From: Gammaproteobacteria bacterium
GTDB taxonomy: Bacteria; Pseudomonadota; Gammaproteobacteria; Steroidobacterales; MnTg04
DNA length: 7,683 nucleotides
Direction: 5' to 3'
Assembly: GCA_027297845.1 (NCBI GenBank)
Contig: JAPUHG010000221.1
Coordinates: 1 to 7,683 of the forward strand
Shown: piece after piece, positions 1-6,427 of the stretch
Numbering within the stretch: position 1 is the first letter of the stretch
Layout: every line of letters begins with the position of its first letter
Translations under genes and position numbers: made by a program
Notes under the pieces: generated by a model
Told to the model about the DNA's origin: nothing
The model's input: only the letters and a program-made list of their open reading frames with translations
The model's database searches: none

Positions 1-1502
1 TGAGTTATATTATGCGGGACCTGATCGGCGGCGAATTGCCGGCGCCGGGATGGAAACCGGTTTTCCTGGGGCTGGTGACATCGGTAAGCGTGCTAACCGG
101 ATTCGCCTTGCCCGGGTTTATGCAATTGGGCCGCACACCGCCTATTCGTGTGCTTAGACACGATATGGGGCCGCCACCGTTACGTTATTCGGTTTCCTAC
201 GGCGCCGCGACCGTGTCGATGCTGTTGGTTCTCTGGTGGGTGATCGAGGATGCCGGGTTATTGATCCGGATCGCCCTGGGCAGCATCATTGCGATGCTGG
301 TTCTGTTCGCCGCCGGTTGGCTGCTGGTGCGCATGCTCAGCGGCATTCGCGGTGCAGCGGGCGTGGCCTGGCGTTATGGTCTGGCCAATATTTCCCGTCG
401 TGGCCGCGAAAGCGCGATCCAGGTTGTGGCTTTCGGGTTGAGCCTCATGGTCTTGCTGGTGTTGACCGTGGTGCGCAACGATCTGATGGATCTTTGGCGC
501 AACAGTTTGCCCGATAACGCCGCCAATCGTTTCCTGATCAATATCCAGCCCGACGAAGTGGCCGGCGTCGATGAGTTTCTGGCCGGTCGCGGACTGGAGG
601 GCCTTGAATTTGTGCCGATCGTCCGCGCAAGGATGACCGAAATCAACGGCGTTGCGCTGCGCGATCTTAAATTTGCCGATCGCGATGGCCGACAGAGAGC
701 CACCCGGGATGCCAACCTGAGCTGGGCTACGACGTTGCGTAGCGATAATCAGATCGTCGCCGGCCGCTGGTGGGGAGATACTCTACCCGAGAACCCGGAA
801 ATTTCGGTCGAGCAGCGTTACGCCGAGGGCCTCCAGCTTGAACTTGGCGATGAACTTAGCTTCGATGTCGCGGGAGAAACAGTATCGGCGACGGTAAGCA
901 GTTTCCGCACGATCGAGTGGGATTCCTTCAAGCCAAATTTCTTTATTGTTTTTTCTCCTGGTCTGCTGGAACCCTATCCCGCGACATACATCAGCAGTTT
1001 TTATGCCCGCGACGGGCAGGGTGCGGATATCATCGATCTGATACGCCGTTATCCGAGCATCACGGTTATCGATATCGATGCGATCATCGGCCAGGTACGT
1101 GGCGTCATGGACAAGGCGGCGCTCGCGGTCCAGTCGGTTTTCCTGTTTACCCGGTTTGCCGGATTGATGGTGTTGCTCGCCGCGATCCAGGCCACGCGGG
1201 ACCAGCGCTTGTACGAGGCGGCCATACTACGAACGCTGGGTGCGAAGCGCAGACAGATCCTGCTGGGCGTCGCCACCGAGTTTTCCGTGATCGGTTTGCT
1301 GGCGGGTGCGCTGGCGGCGTCTGGCGCCAGCGCGGCCGGGTGGTTTCTCGCGGAAAGTCAGTTCCAACTGGAGTATCATTTCGATCCGGTGTTATGGCTG
1401 AGCGGGCTGGTTGCCGGCATGGTAATCGTCGGTCTGACCGGCACCCTGGCGACCCGCTCGGTGCTGAATCACCCGCCGGTGAATACCCTCCGCCAGGGAT
1501 AG
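1..1502 (+). CDS. ybbP: YbbP-family ABC transporter permease (FtsX/MacB-like), 5' end missing
   Basis: Inner-membrane permease of the YbbA-YbbP type, expected to work with a LolD-like ATPase; the transported substrate of this family is not settled. The reading frame is open to the left edge (Ser-Tyr-Ile precede the ATG at 12), and about 499 residues are visible against roughly 800 in E. coli YbbP, so this is the C-terminal 60% and the ATG at 12 is internal. Numbering from that Met: hydrophobic segments near 16-39, 59-78, 83-109 and 135-155; a periplasmic domain about 160-365; then three C-terminal helices near 372-394, 416-447 and 459-480. Family marks are EISVEQRYAE (263-272), WDSFKPNFFIVFSPG (303-317), and the FtsX-domain motif YEAAILRTLGAKRRQIL (401-417). 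The ATPase partner would be expected upstream, outside the window. The stop TAG is at 1500-1502; the next gene begins 45 bases on. Family assignment is firm; function is inferred. Confidence 0.9.
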   Translation, partial: SYIMRDLIGGELPAPGWKPVFLGLVTSVSVLTGFALPGFMQLGRTPPIRVLRHDMGPPPLRYSVSYGAATVSMLLVLWWVIEDAGLLIRIALGSIIAMLVLFAAGWLLVRMLSGIRGAAGVAWRYGLANISRRGRESAIQVVAFGLSLMVLLVLTVVRNDLMDLWRNSLPDNAANRFLINIQPDEVAGVDEFLAGRGLEGLEFVPIVRARMTEINGVALRDLKFADRDGRQRATRDANLSWATTLRSDNQIVAGRWWGDTLPENPEISVEQRYAEGLQLELGDELSFDVAGETVSATVSSFRTIEWDSFKPNFFIVFSPGLLEPYPATYISSFYARDGQGADIIDLIRRYPSITVIDIDAIIGQVRGVMDKAALAVQSVFLFTRFAGLMVLLAAIQATRDQRLYEAAILRTLGAKRRQILLGVATEFSVIGLLAGALAASGASAAGWFLAESQFQLEYHFDPVLWLSGLVAGMVIVGLTGTLATRSVLNHPPVNTLRQG

Positions 1503-1535
1503 CTTGCATATCACTTGGGTTAACCGAAAAACTTT

Positions 1536-1541
1536 GGGGAG
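1536..1541 (+). promoter_or_regulatory. Ribosome binding site supporting a GTG start
   Basis: GGGGAG lies six bases before the GTG at 1548-1550. Together with the lipoprotein signal peptide that begins exactly there, it fixes the start of the downstream gene at a non-ATG codon. Confidence 0.7.
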
Positions 1542-1547
1542 TTTGAC

Positions 1548-2051
1548 GTGAAAAATTTAGTAACTGCAGGATGGTTGACTGTCGCGATATTTTTTCTTGC
1601 CGCTTGCAGTCAGGATAGCGATTCGGCGGCCAATGGGCATGGCAGAGCTGCGCAGATTGTAAAAAGTATCAGTAATGATGACGGCGAAGTGGACCTGGTG
1701 CTGACGACCGAGTCTGTTTACCTGCAATTATCGGAAGAAACGCTCGCTGAAATCAAGGCCGAGTTCGATGACGAACGCGCCGAGGAAGAAGACAACGCGC
1801 TGGCCAGCACGATCAAGAATGTTGTACTCGATAATGTGGAACAGTTTCTAAAAAAGCGTATCGAGTACCCCATTGAGGAAGTCGAAGCGATCTATTGGGA
1901 TGATGGTGAAATCGTTATCGAGGTCGAAGACGAGCATTTTATTTCCTTCGACGATGTCGATGTCGATGACGGGAATGTAATGGAAACATTCGCCGAGGAC
2001 GATGCGCTGGAGTTCATCGAGGCCTTCGAGGAAATTCGCGGCGATACCTGA
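1548..2051 (+). CDS. Small, highly acidic lipoprotein of unknown function
   Basis: I do not recognise the family. The 167-residue product begins at GTG with a good ribosome site six bases upstream. A lipoprotein signal peptide is clear: Lys-2, a hydrophobic core (about 4-17) and the lipobox LAAC with Cys-20, so it should be lipidated at Cys-20 and anchored in the periplasm. Ser-21/Gln-22 follow the Cys, not Asp, which under the E. coli sorting rule favours the outer membrane (inference). The mature part is strikingly acidic: about 45 Asp/Glu among 148 residues against about 9 Lys/Arg. The segment 45-130 alternates strand-like and helix-like stretches (DLVLTTESVYLQLS, then a Glu-rich helix at 62-82), with acidic clusters at 74-82, 135-141 and 150-162. 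It follows the permease in the same direction with a 45-base gap, so co-transcription is possible. No catalytic motif or cysteine beyond Cys-20 is seen. Confidence 0.8.
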   Translation: MKNLVTAGWLTVAIFFLAACSQDSDSAANGHGRAAQIVKSISNDDGEVDLVLTTESVYLQLSEETLAEIKAEFDDERAEEEDNALASTIKNVVLDNVEQFLKKRIEYPIEEVEAIYWDDGEIVIEVEDEHFISFDDVDVDDGNVMETFAEDDALEFIEAFEEIRGDT

Positions 2052-2067
2052 CGGCTTCGCCAGACCT

Positions 2068-2529
2068 TCAACGGAGTTTTAAAACGCGTGCATTGCTACC
2101 ATGCCCGAAAAGTACGCGTACGCGCTCTCCTTCTGCGAAACTGACTGTCGCCGCCTGCACAATGGCGATGACTTTGCCATGGTCCATTTCGATAGTAATT
2201 TCCAAGCCATCCTGTTTGGTAATTTCTTTCTCGATCGCCTGACCGGCGATGGCACCGGCGACAGCGCCAACTGCCCCGCCGATGTGTGAGCTGCCGCGGC
2301 CGTCGATCTTATCGCCGATCGCGTAACCGATCGCGCCGCCGGCGACCAATCCCAGTTGAGTGGCTTCCCCGTCTATGACCACCGGAACGACCATTAACAC
2401 CTCGCCATAGCGAACGTTCATGGTGCGCAGCGTATCCCTGCGGGTATAAACTTCGCCGGATGTATTCGGTGCCGCGCAACCGGCAAGAAATCCAAGCACG
2501 CAAACCATTGAAACCAGGGCGGTTTTCAT
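2068..2529 (-). CDS. slyB: SlyB-like glycine-zipper outer-membrane lipoprotein
   Basis: A 153-residue lipoprotein of the SlyB/PcP/17-kDa-antigen family, small outer-membrane proteins linked to envelope integrity; in enterobacteria slyB belongs to the PhoPQ stress response. Visible here: signal peptide with lipobox LAGC and Cys-18; SlyB-like region SGEVYTRRDTLRTMNVRYG (about 24-42); a glycine-zipper segment from about 59 to 100 rich in Gly/Ala spaced at four residues (GLVAGGAIGYAIG, then GGAVGAVAGAIAGQAIE); and a C-terminal strand domain with GLEITIEMDHGKVIAIVQ and FAEGERVRVL, which lines up with E. coli SlyB (155 residues). The start ATG has GGAG (complement of 2537-2540) seven bases upstream. 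It converges with the acidic lipoprotein gene, stops 16 bases apart. A PhoP box was looked for and not seen, so the enterobacterial regulation should not be assumed. Confidence 0.9.
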   Translation of the reverse strand: MKTALVSMVCVLGFLAGCAAPNTSGEVYTRRDTLRTMNVRYGEVLMVVPVVIDGEATQLGLVAGGAIGYAIGDKIDGRGSSHIGGAVGAVAGAIAGQAIEKEITKQDGLEITIEMDHGKVIAIVQAATVSFAEGERVRVLFGHGSNARVLKLR

Positions 2530-2560
2530 TTTAATGCTCCAAGTGTCAGCTAGACTGATG

Positions 2561-2578
2561 ATATTAACGCATCATGCG
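2561..2578 (-). promoter_or_regulatory. Possible slyB promoter -10 with adjacent palindrome
   Basis: On the minus strand TAATAT (complement of 2561-2566) would serve as a -10 element about 30 bases before the slyB start. Immediately upstream is the perfect palindrome CGCATCATGCG (2568-2578), which would sit in the promoter spacer and could be an operator. No good -35 match exists at 16-18 bases spacing, so this is a weak call. Confidence 0.25.
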
Positions 2579-2614
2579 GTTATCGGTTGACGCGTGGATA
2601 AAGATTCCATCAGG

Positions 2615-2647
2615 AAAAAAAGCGCGGGCGTCTGCCGATGCCCGCGC
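2615..2647 (-). terminator. Rho-independent terminator of the S10 peptidase gene
   Basis: On the minus strand an 8-bp perfect GC-only stem, GCGCGGGC (2647-2640) with GCCCGCGC (2629-2622), encloses a 10-base loop and is followed at once by seven T residues (A run at 2615-2621 on the plus strand). It starts 23 bases after the peptidase stop codon at 2671-2673, in the right orientation to end that transcript and insulate slyB from it. Confidence 0.9.
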
Positions 2648-2670
2648 CTGTGGCTGATTAATGCCGACTC

Positions 2671-4185
2671 TTAATCGTTGTCGATGAAATCAGCCAGATC
2701 CTTCTTGTACTTGATCAGCGATGGCGGGTGCAGGTACATCATGTGCCCCGATTCATACATCTCGATCGTGATGTTCCTTTGCTGTTCTGGCGCAATCGTC
2801 AGATGATCGATCATGTACTCGGTGGCGAAAGCCGGTGTCGCAAGATCATAGTAGCCTTGTTGTACCAGTATCCGTAGTTCCGGGTTATCGTTCATCGCAC
2901 GCGACAGATCGGGCATCGTATTCGGCGATGGCATTGGGAAACCTACGCCGGGTTGCGAGTGTGCCCAGTCCCATTTCATGAATAACTGACCACTGACCTT
3001 GTAGTCCTTATCGCGACCGAACTTGAGATCGTTATGATAATAATCCAGAAAGTTGCTGACAAACGCCGGTCCTACCGAGGTAAACATCGGGTCATAGTCC
3101 ATCTCTTCGCCCAGCAGGTTCAGCGAGTTGCCGACGAACCGTGAATCGATTCGGCCGGCTGTAAGTTTCCGGTCACGCAGCAGTTCCTGGGCAAATTGCT
3201 GGTGTGAAATGCGCAAATTTGCTCGATCGATATAGTCTTCGCTCACCCCCAGGTATCCCGCCAGGCCGGCAATGACCGCCTGCCGCTCATCTGCGCCAAG
3301 CCGATTACCCTTCATCAATGCCGGGCCATAGACATCGACCGCGAATCTCTTCACTTCCTCGTAAAATGCCGCGAGATCGGCTGGCTTGTTTGCCAGCGCA
3401 TCGTGATACCAGGCGGTGGCGGCCAGCGTTGGCAAATAAAGAATATGCGGCAAATCCTCACGGGCGCCATCTACACCCACCGCAAAATTGAGAAACGGCG
3501 ACACCAGGATAACGCCATCGAACGCCATGCCATGCTTACTCTGCACGTAGTTAATTACGCCTGCCGAACGCATGCCGCCATAACTTTCGCCGAGCAGATA
3601 TTTTGGCGAACGCCAGCGACTGTTTTCAGTCACATATTGCTCGATAAAGTCGGACACGGTCTTGATGTCTGCATCGACGCCCCAGAATTCCTCACCCTTG
3701 GCGTCACCGATCGGTTTGCTATAACCGGTACCGACCGGATCGATCATCACCAGGTCGGTGCGGTCGATGATGCTGAACTCGTTGGCAACCCGCTTGAATG
3801 GCGGGCCGGTAAACTCCGCATCTTCCGTGACCACAATGGACGGGCCGAGCACGCCCATGTGCAGCCAGATCGACGAAGATCCCGGACCGCCGTTATAGGC
3901 GAACATGATTGGGCGATTCGCGAGGTCGGCCACGCCGTCTTTCAGATAAGCGGTATACCCAAAGGTGGCGAGGGGATCACCGTCGTCATCCTTGAGGATG
4001 GTGGTGCCCGCTACAGCCGTGTAGCGAATCGTGTTTCCATCGATTCGAACTTGGTGCGAGGTAATCGAACTTTCGGCTTTTGGTTCTTCAGCCTCCGTTT
4101 TCTTTTCCTCTTTTTTTTCGTCCTCGGCCATAGCAAAGCCGGCAAATGCCATCAGAAAAAAGATCAGCAACAGTCTGGTTTTCAT
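2671..4185 (-). CDS. Exported serine carboxypeptidase-like peptidase, family S10
   Basis: An alpha/beta-hydrolase-fold peptidase of MEROPS family S10, whose characterised members remove C-terminal residues from peptides. From Met at 4185 the protein has 504 residues. A Sec signal peptide occupies 1-20 (MKTR, hydrophobic core, AMA before Glu-21), followed by a Lys/Glu-rich tether at 21-38. The catalytic set is intact: oxyanion-type motif NGGPGSSS (98-105), IDPVGTGYS (148-156), nucleophile Ser-201 in GESYGG, Asp-447 in QQGYYDLATP, and His-481 in ESGHMMYLHPP. No cysteine occurs anywhere, unlike the disulfide-rich eukaryotic enzymes. The frame extends upstream to an ATG at 4263, but that would put 26 non-hydrophobic residues before the signal peptide; AAGGG nine bases before 4185 supports the shorter form. 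There is no lipobox, so the product is probably periplasmic or secreted. Uup lies upstream on the same strand; a strong terminator follows. Peptide specificity cannot be read from sequence. Confidence 0.92.
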   Translation of the reverse strand: MKTRLLLIFFLMAFAGFAMAEDEKKEEKKTEAEEPKAESSITSHQVRIDGNTIRYTAVAGTTILKDDDGDPLATFGYTAYLKDGVADLANRPIMFAYNGGPGSSSIWLHMGVLGPSIVVTEDAEFTGPPFKRVANEFSIIDRTDLVMIDPVGTGYSKPIGDAKGEEFWGVDADIKTVSDFIEQYVTENSRWRSPKYLLGESYGGMRSAGVINYVQSKHGMAFDGVILVSPFLNFAVGVDGAREDLPHILYLPTLAATAWYHDALANKPADLAAFYEEVKRFAVDVYGPALMKGNRLGADERQAVIAGLAGYLGVSEDYIDRANLRISHQQFAQELLRDRKLTAGRIDSRFVGNSLNLLGEEMDYDPMFTSVGPAFVSNFLDYYHNDLKFGRDKDYKVSGQLFMKWDWAHSQPGVGFPMPSPNTMPDLSRAMNDNPELRILVQQGYYDLATPAFATEYMIDHLTIAPEQQRNITIEMYESGHMMYLHPPSLIKYKKDLADFIDND

Positions 4186-4194
4186 TTTGATTCG

Positions 4195-4199
4195 CCCTT
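4195..4199 (-). promoter_or_regulatory. Ribosome binding site deciding the S10 peptidase start
   Basis: AAGGG on the minus strand (complement of 4195-4199) stands nine bases before the ATG at 4185. It favours this start, which begins the signal peptide directly, over the upstream in-frame ATG at 4263. Confidence 0.6.
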
Positions 4200-4209
4200 G
4201 GAGTTTTCT

Positions 4210-4235
4210 GGTGGCAAAAGAAAAGGGCCGCCACC
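4210..4235 (-). other. Stem-loop in the leader of the S10 peptidase gene
   Basis: GGTGGC at 4210-4215 pairs with GCCACC at 4230-4235, a six-base-pair stem with a 14-base loop, directly upstream of the ribosome site. It could modulate translation or be chance; there is no known riboswitch resemblance. Confidence 0.3.
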
Positions 4236-4265
4236 GACCCCCGTTTTCGATGTTATCCCGCAAGC

Positions 4266-4296
4266 GTAAAAGTTACGACCGCTAACGGCAAGTCAA
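4266..4296 (-). promoter_or_regulatory. Weak candidate promoter for the S10 peptidase gene
   Basis: TTGACT (complement of 4291-4296) matches the -35 consensus at five of six positions. The candidate -10 hexamers 17-19 bases downstream (ACTTTT, CTTTTA, TTTTAC) are poor. The gap between uup and this gene also holds the direct repeat ACCGCTAA (4278-4285 and 4303-4310, 25 bases apart). Transcription could equally read through from uup, as no terminator is visible after the uup stop. Confidence 0.2.
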
Positions 4297-4318
4297 GACG
4301 CCACCGCTAATCCGGTTT

Positions 4319-6241
4319 TCAGGGCATTTCGCCTTGTGGTTTGCCGGTCAGTGAATCCAGTTCATCCCACCGCGTATAGCTTTGCTCCAGTTCAGCATTG
4401 GCTTCATTCAAGCGATCGAGTACCGGTCTGGTCTCCGCATGGGGCAGACGGAAGAAATCCGGCTCGTTCACCCTTATCGTCAGTTCCGCCTGCTCTTTTT
4501 CAAGCGCAGCGATGGTCCCGGGCAATGCCTCCAGTTCACTTTTTTCCCGGTAACTCAGTTTGCGTTGCTTTTGCGATGTGTTGCCGGGGTTTTTCCGGGT
4601 TGCCGAGGGTTTCGCCGGCGTCTTGCGGCGTTGTTGCTCTTCCCGGGCCTGGTGATATTCCCACCATTCGCTGTAGCCGCCGACATGCTCGCTAATGACG
4701 CCATCTCCATCGAACGCCAGCACACTGGTAACGACGTTATCGAGAAAGGCACGATCGTGGCTGACCAGTAACAATGTGCCCGGGTAATCCGCAACCAGTT
4801 CTTCGAGCAACTCCAGGGTCTCAACATCCAGGTCATTGGTGGGTTCGTCCAAAACCAGCAGGTTGGCTGGCTGGGCGAATTTTTTCGCCAGCAAAAGACG
4901 ATTTCGTTCGCCGCCGGACAATGTCCTGACCGGTGACTCGAAGCGCTCGGGTGGAAACAAAAAACTTCGCAGATAGCCGGCCACATGGCGGCGGTGGCCA
5001 CCGATCATGACGTACTGGCTGCCATCGGCCACGTTGTCCATGACCGACTTATCGGGATTCAGCTGGTCGCGTTGCTGATCGAAATAAGCGGTCTGCAGTT
5101 GTGTGCCTCGGCGAATTTTCCCCTTGCTGGGTTTTAGTTCGCCGAGCAACAGCTTGATCAATGTCGATTTTCCCGATCCGTTGGGACCGATCAGGCCGAC
5201 CCGGTCGCCGCGCATCACCCGAAGGTTCAGGTCATCAACGATCGGCGTATCCGCATAAGAAAAGCTGACATCCCTGGCTTCAAACACCAGGCGACCCGAA
5301 TGTTCGCCTTCATTCAGTTTCAGGCGTGCCGTGCCGGCTCGTTTGCGGCGCTGGCGTTGTTCTGCACGCATCGCTTTAAGGGCGCGGACCCTGCCTTCGT
5401 TTCGAGTGCGCCGTGCCTTGATGCCCTGGCGGATCCAGGCTTCTTCCTGCGAAAGCTTCTTGTCGAACGCCGCCTGGTGTTTTTCTTCGTCTTCGAGCTG
5501 CTTTGCTCGACCCTCCAGGTATTTGTCGTAGCCGACGGACCACGACGAGATCTTGCCGCGGTCCAGGTCGAGCACGCGCGTGGCCAGGCGCCGGGCCATT
5601 GCGCGATCATGAGTAACAAACAGCAGCGAGCCCGCGTAACGCAGCATAAATTCTTCCAGCCAGAGGATGGCTGCGATATCCAGGTGGTTGGTCGGTTCGT
5701 CGAGCAGCAGCAGGTCGGGATCGCTGACCAGCGCGCGGGCCAGCATCACTCGCCGACGCCAGCCACCGGAGCGTGTGGTCATGCGTTCATCGCCATCCAG
5801 CCCCAGCCGGGAGAGCACGGTTGCAACTTTTTGCTCAATTTGCCAGCCATCAGCGGCTTCCAGTTCATGCTGTTTGTCGGCCAGATGCCTTTCTGCGGCC
5901 CTGGTGTGCTTGCTCGCCAGCTCCAGCGCAGCGCGATGGTATGCGGACAACAGATCGCCGAGCATTGGCAAGCCGCCGGCTACGACCTCGAATACCGTCT
6001 CGTCGCTCTCGATTTCAACTTCCTGTGCCAGGTGTGCGACGCGAATCCCTGGGCGAATCCAGACCTCGCCGTCATCGGGTGCGATTTCACCGCTGATCAG
6101 TTTCATCAGCGAAGATTTACCTTCGCCATTGCGGCCGACCAGGCACACCCGTTCGGTTGGATGAATTTCCAGCGTGACCTGATCCAGCAGGGCCCGGTGG
6201 CCATAGGCAAGCGAGACATTGTCGAGACGAATGAGTGGCAT
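4319..6241 (-). CDS. uup: Uup, ABC-F family ATPase
   Basis: A cytoplasmic ABC-F protein with two ATPase domains and no membrane segments. ABC-F proteins act on the ribosome; E. coli Uup is also tied to branched DNA handling, since its loss raises precise excision of transposons. From Met at 6241 it has 640 residues (E. coli Uup about 635). ABC1: Walker A GRNGEGKSS (36-44), signature TRSGGW (156-161), Walker B LLLLDEPTNHLD (177-188), His-211. Inter-domain linker about 240-315, with the Uup block IRQGIKARRTRNEGRVRALK (270-289). ABC2: Walker A GPNGSGKST (352-360), signature LSGGER (441-446), Walker B LLVLDEPTNDLD (461-472), His-495. A basic stretch at 535-562 leads to the C-terminal coiled-coil DNA-binding-type domain (about 565-630), which marks Uup among ABC-F proteins. 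The first signature has Arg-157 where Leu is usual. The frame runs upstream to 6394, but the extra 51 residues resemble no Uup. The chosen start has no strong Shine-Dalgarno sequence. Confidence 0.95.
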   Translation of the reverse strand: MPLIRLDNVSLAYGHRALLDQVTLEIHPTERVCLVGRNGEGKSSLMKLISGEIAPDDGEVWIRPGIRVAHLAQEVEIESDETVFEVVAGGLPMLGDLLSAYHRAALELASKHTRAAERHLADKQHELEAADGWQIEQKVATVLSRLGLDGDERMTTRSGGWRRRVMLARALVSDPDLLLLDEPTNHLDIAAILWLEEFMLRYAGSLLFVTHDRAMARRLATRVLDLDRGKISSWSVGYDKYLEGRAKQLEDEEKHQAAFDKKLSQEEAWIRQGIKARRTRNEGRVRALKAMRAEQRQRRKRAGTARLKLNEGEHSGRLVFEARDVSFSYADTPIVDDLNLRVMRGDRVGLIGPNGSGKSTLIKLLLGELKPSKGKIRRGTQLQTAYFDQQRDQLNPDKSVMDNVADGSQYVMIGGHRRHVAGYLRSFLFPPERFESPVRTLSGGERNRLLLAKKFAQPANLLVLDEPTNDLDVETLELLEELVADYPGTLLLVSHDRAFLDNVVTSVLAFDGDGVISEHVGGYSEWWEYHQAREEQQRRKTPAKPSATRKNPGNTSQKQRKLSYREKSELEALPGTIAALEKEQAELTIRVNEPDFFRLPHAETRPVLDRLNEANAELEQSYTRWDELDSLTGKPQGEMP

Positions 6242-6427
6242 GGGATTGGATGATACCAACGAAGGCTTGATAGGGGCGCAAGGAAAATGAAGTCCGGCAC
6301 GGCCAGCAGAAGCGCAAAGGTGTTTCGCATAGTCTATATTTAGGCAAACTGCTGGCGGTTTGATGCTTTGCATGGGCCTCGGCCGACAAAACATTAAAGC
6401 GACATAGCGAAAACCGGGGAGAGAAAA
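6242..6427. other. Divergent intergenic region between uup and the FAD oxidase gene
   Basis: It must hold the promoter of the rightward oxidase gene and probably that of uup. On the plus strand TATATT (6335-6340) is a five-of-six match to a -10 element, about 90 bases before the oxidase start, but no acceptable -35 lies 16-18 bases upstream. A short hairpin, ATGC-TTT-GCAT, occurs at 6363-6373. No RNA gene or small coding frame stands out. Confidence 0.35.
6416..6423 (+). promoter_or_regulatory. Ribosome binding site of the FAD oxidase gene
   Basis: The purine run GGGGAGAG ends four bases before the ATG at 6428-6430. It supports that start, which also places the twin-arginine motif at residues 3-4. 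Confidence 0.65.

Noticed and set aside
1518..1525. GGTTAACC palindrome between the permease and the lipoprotein gene
   Set aside because: Only eight bases, no promoter elements at proper spacing around it; expected by chance in a window of this size.
1950..1985. EF-hand-like stretch DVDVDDG in the acidic lipoprotein
   Set aside because: The Gly falls at loop position 7, not 6, and no flanking helix pattern or second hand is evident, so a canonical calcium loop cannot be claimed.
4186..4263. Upstream start of the S10 peptidase giving 26 more residues
   Set aside because: It would bury the signal peptide behind a basic, non-hydrophobic stretch, while the Met at 4185 has a ribosome site and a proper Sec signal.
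3403..4269. Open plus-strand frame of 288 codons opposite the S10 peptidase
   Set aside because: It lies wholly antisense to a gene with intact catalytic motifs, its translation has no recognisable domain, and its composition fits a frame mirrored from the codon bias of the real gene.
5300..6253. Open plus-strand frame of 317 codons opposite uup
   Set aside because: Antisense to a complete Uup; the translation shows no domain or ordered signal sequence and is best read as a codon-bias shadow.
6242..6394. Upstream extension of uup by 51 codons
   Set aside because: The extension has Cys and Pro scattered without pattern and no likeness to Uup, whose homologues begin at or near the chosen Met; the divergent promoters also need this space.
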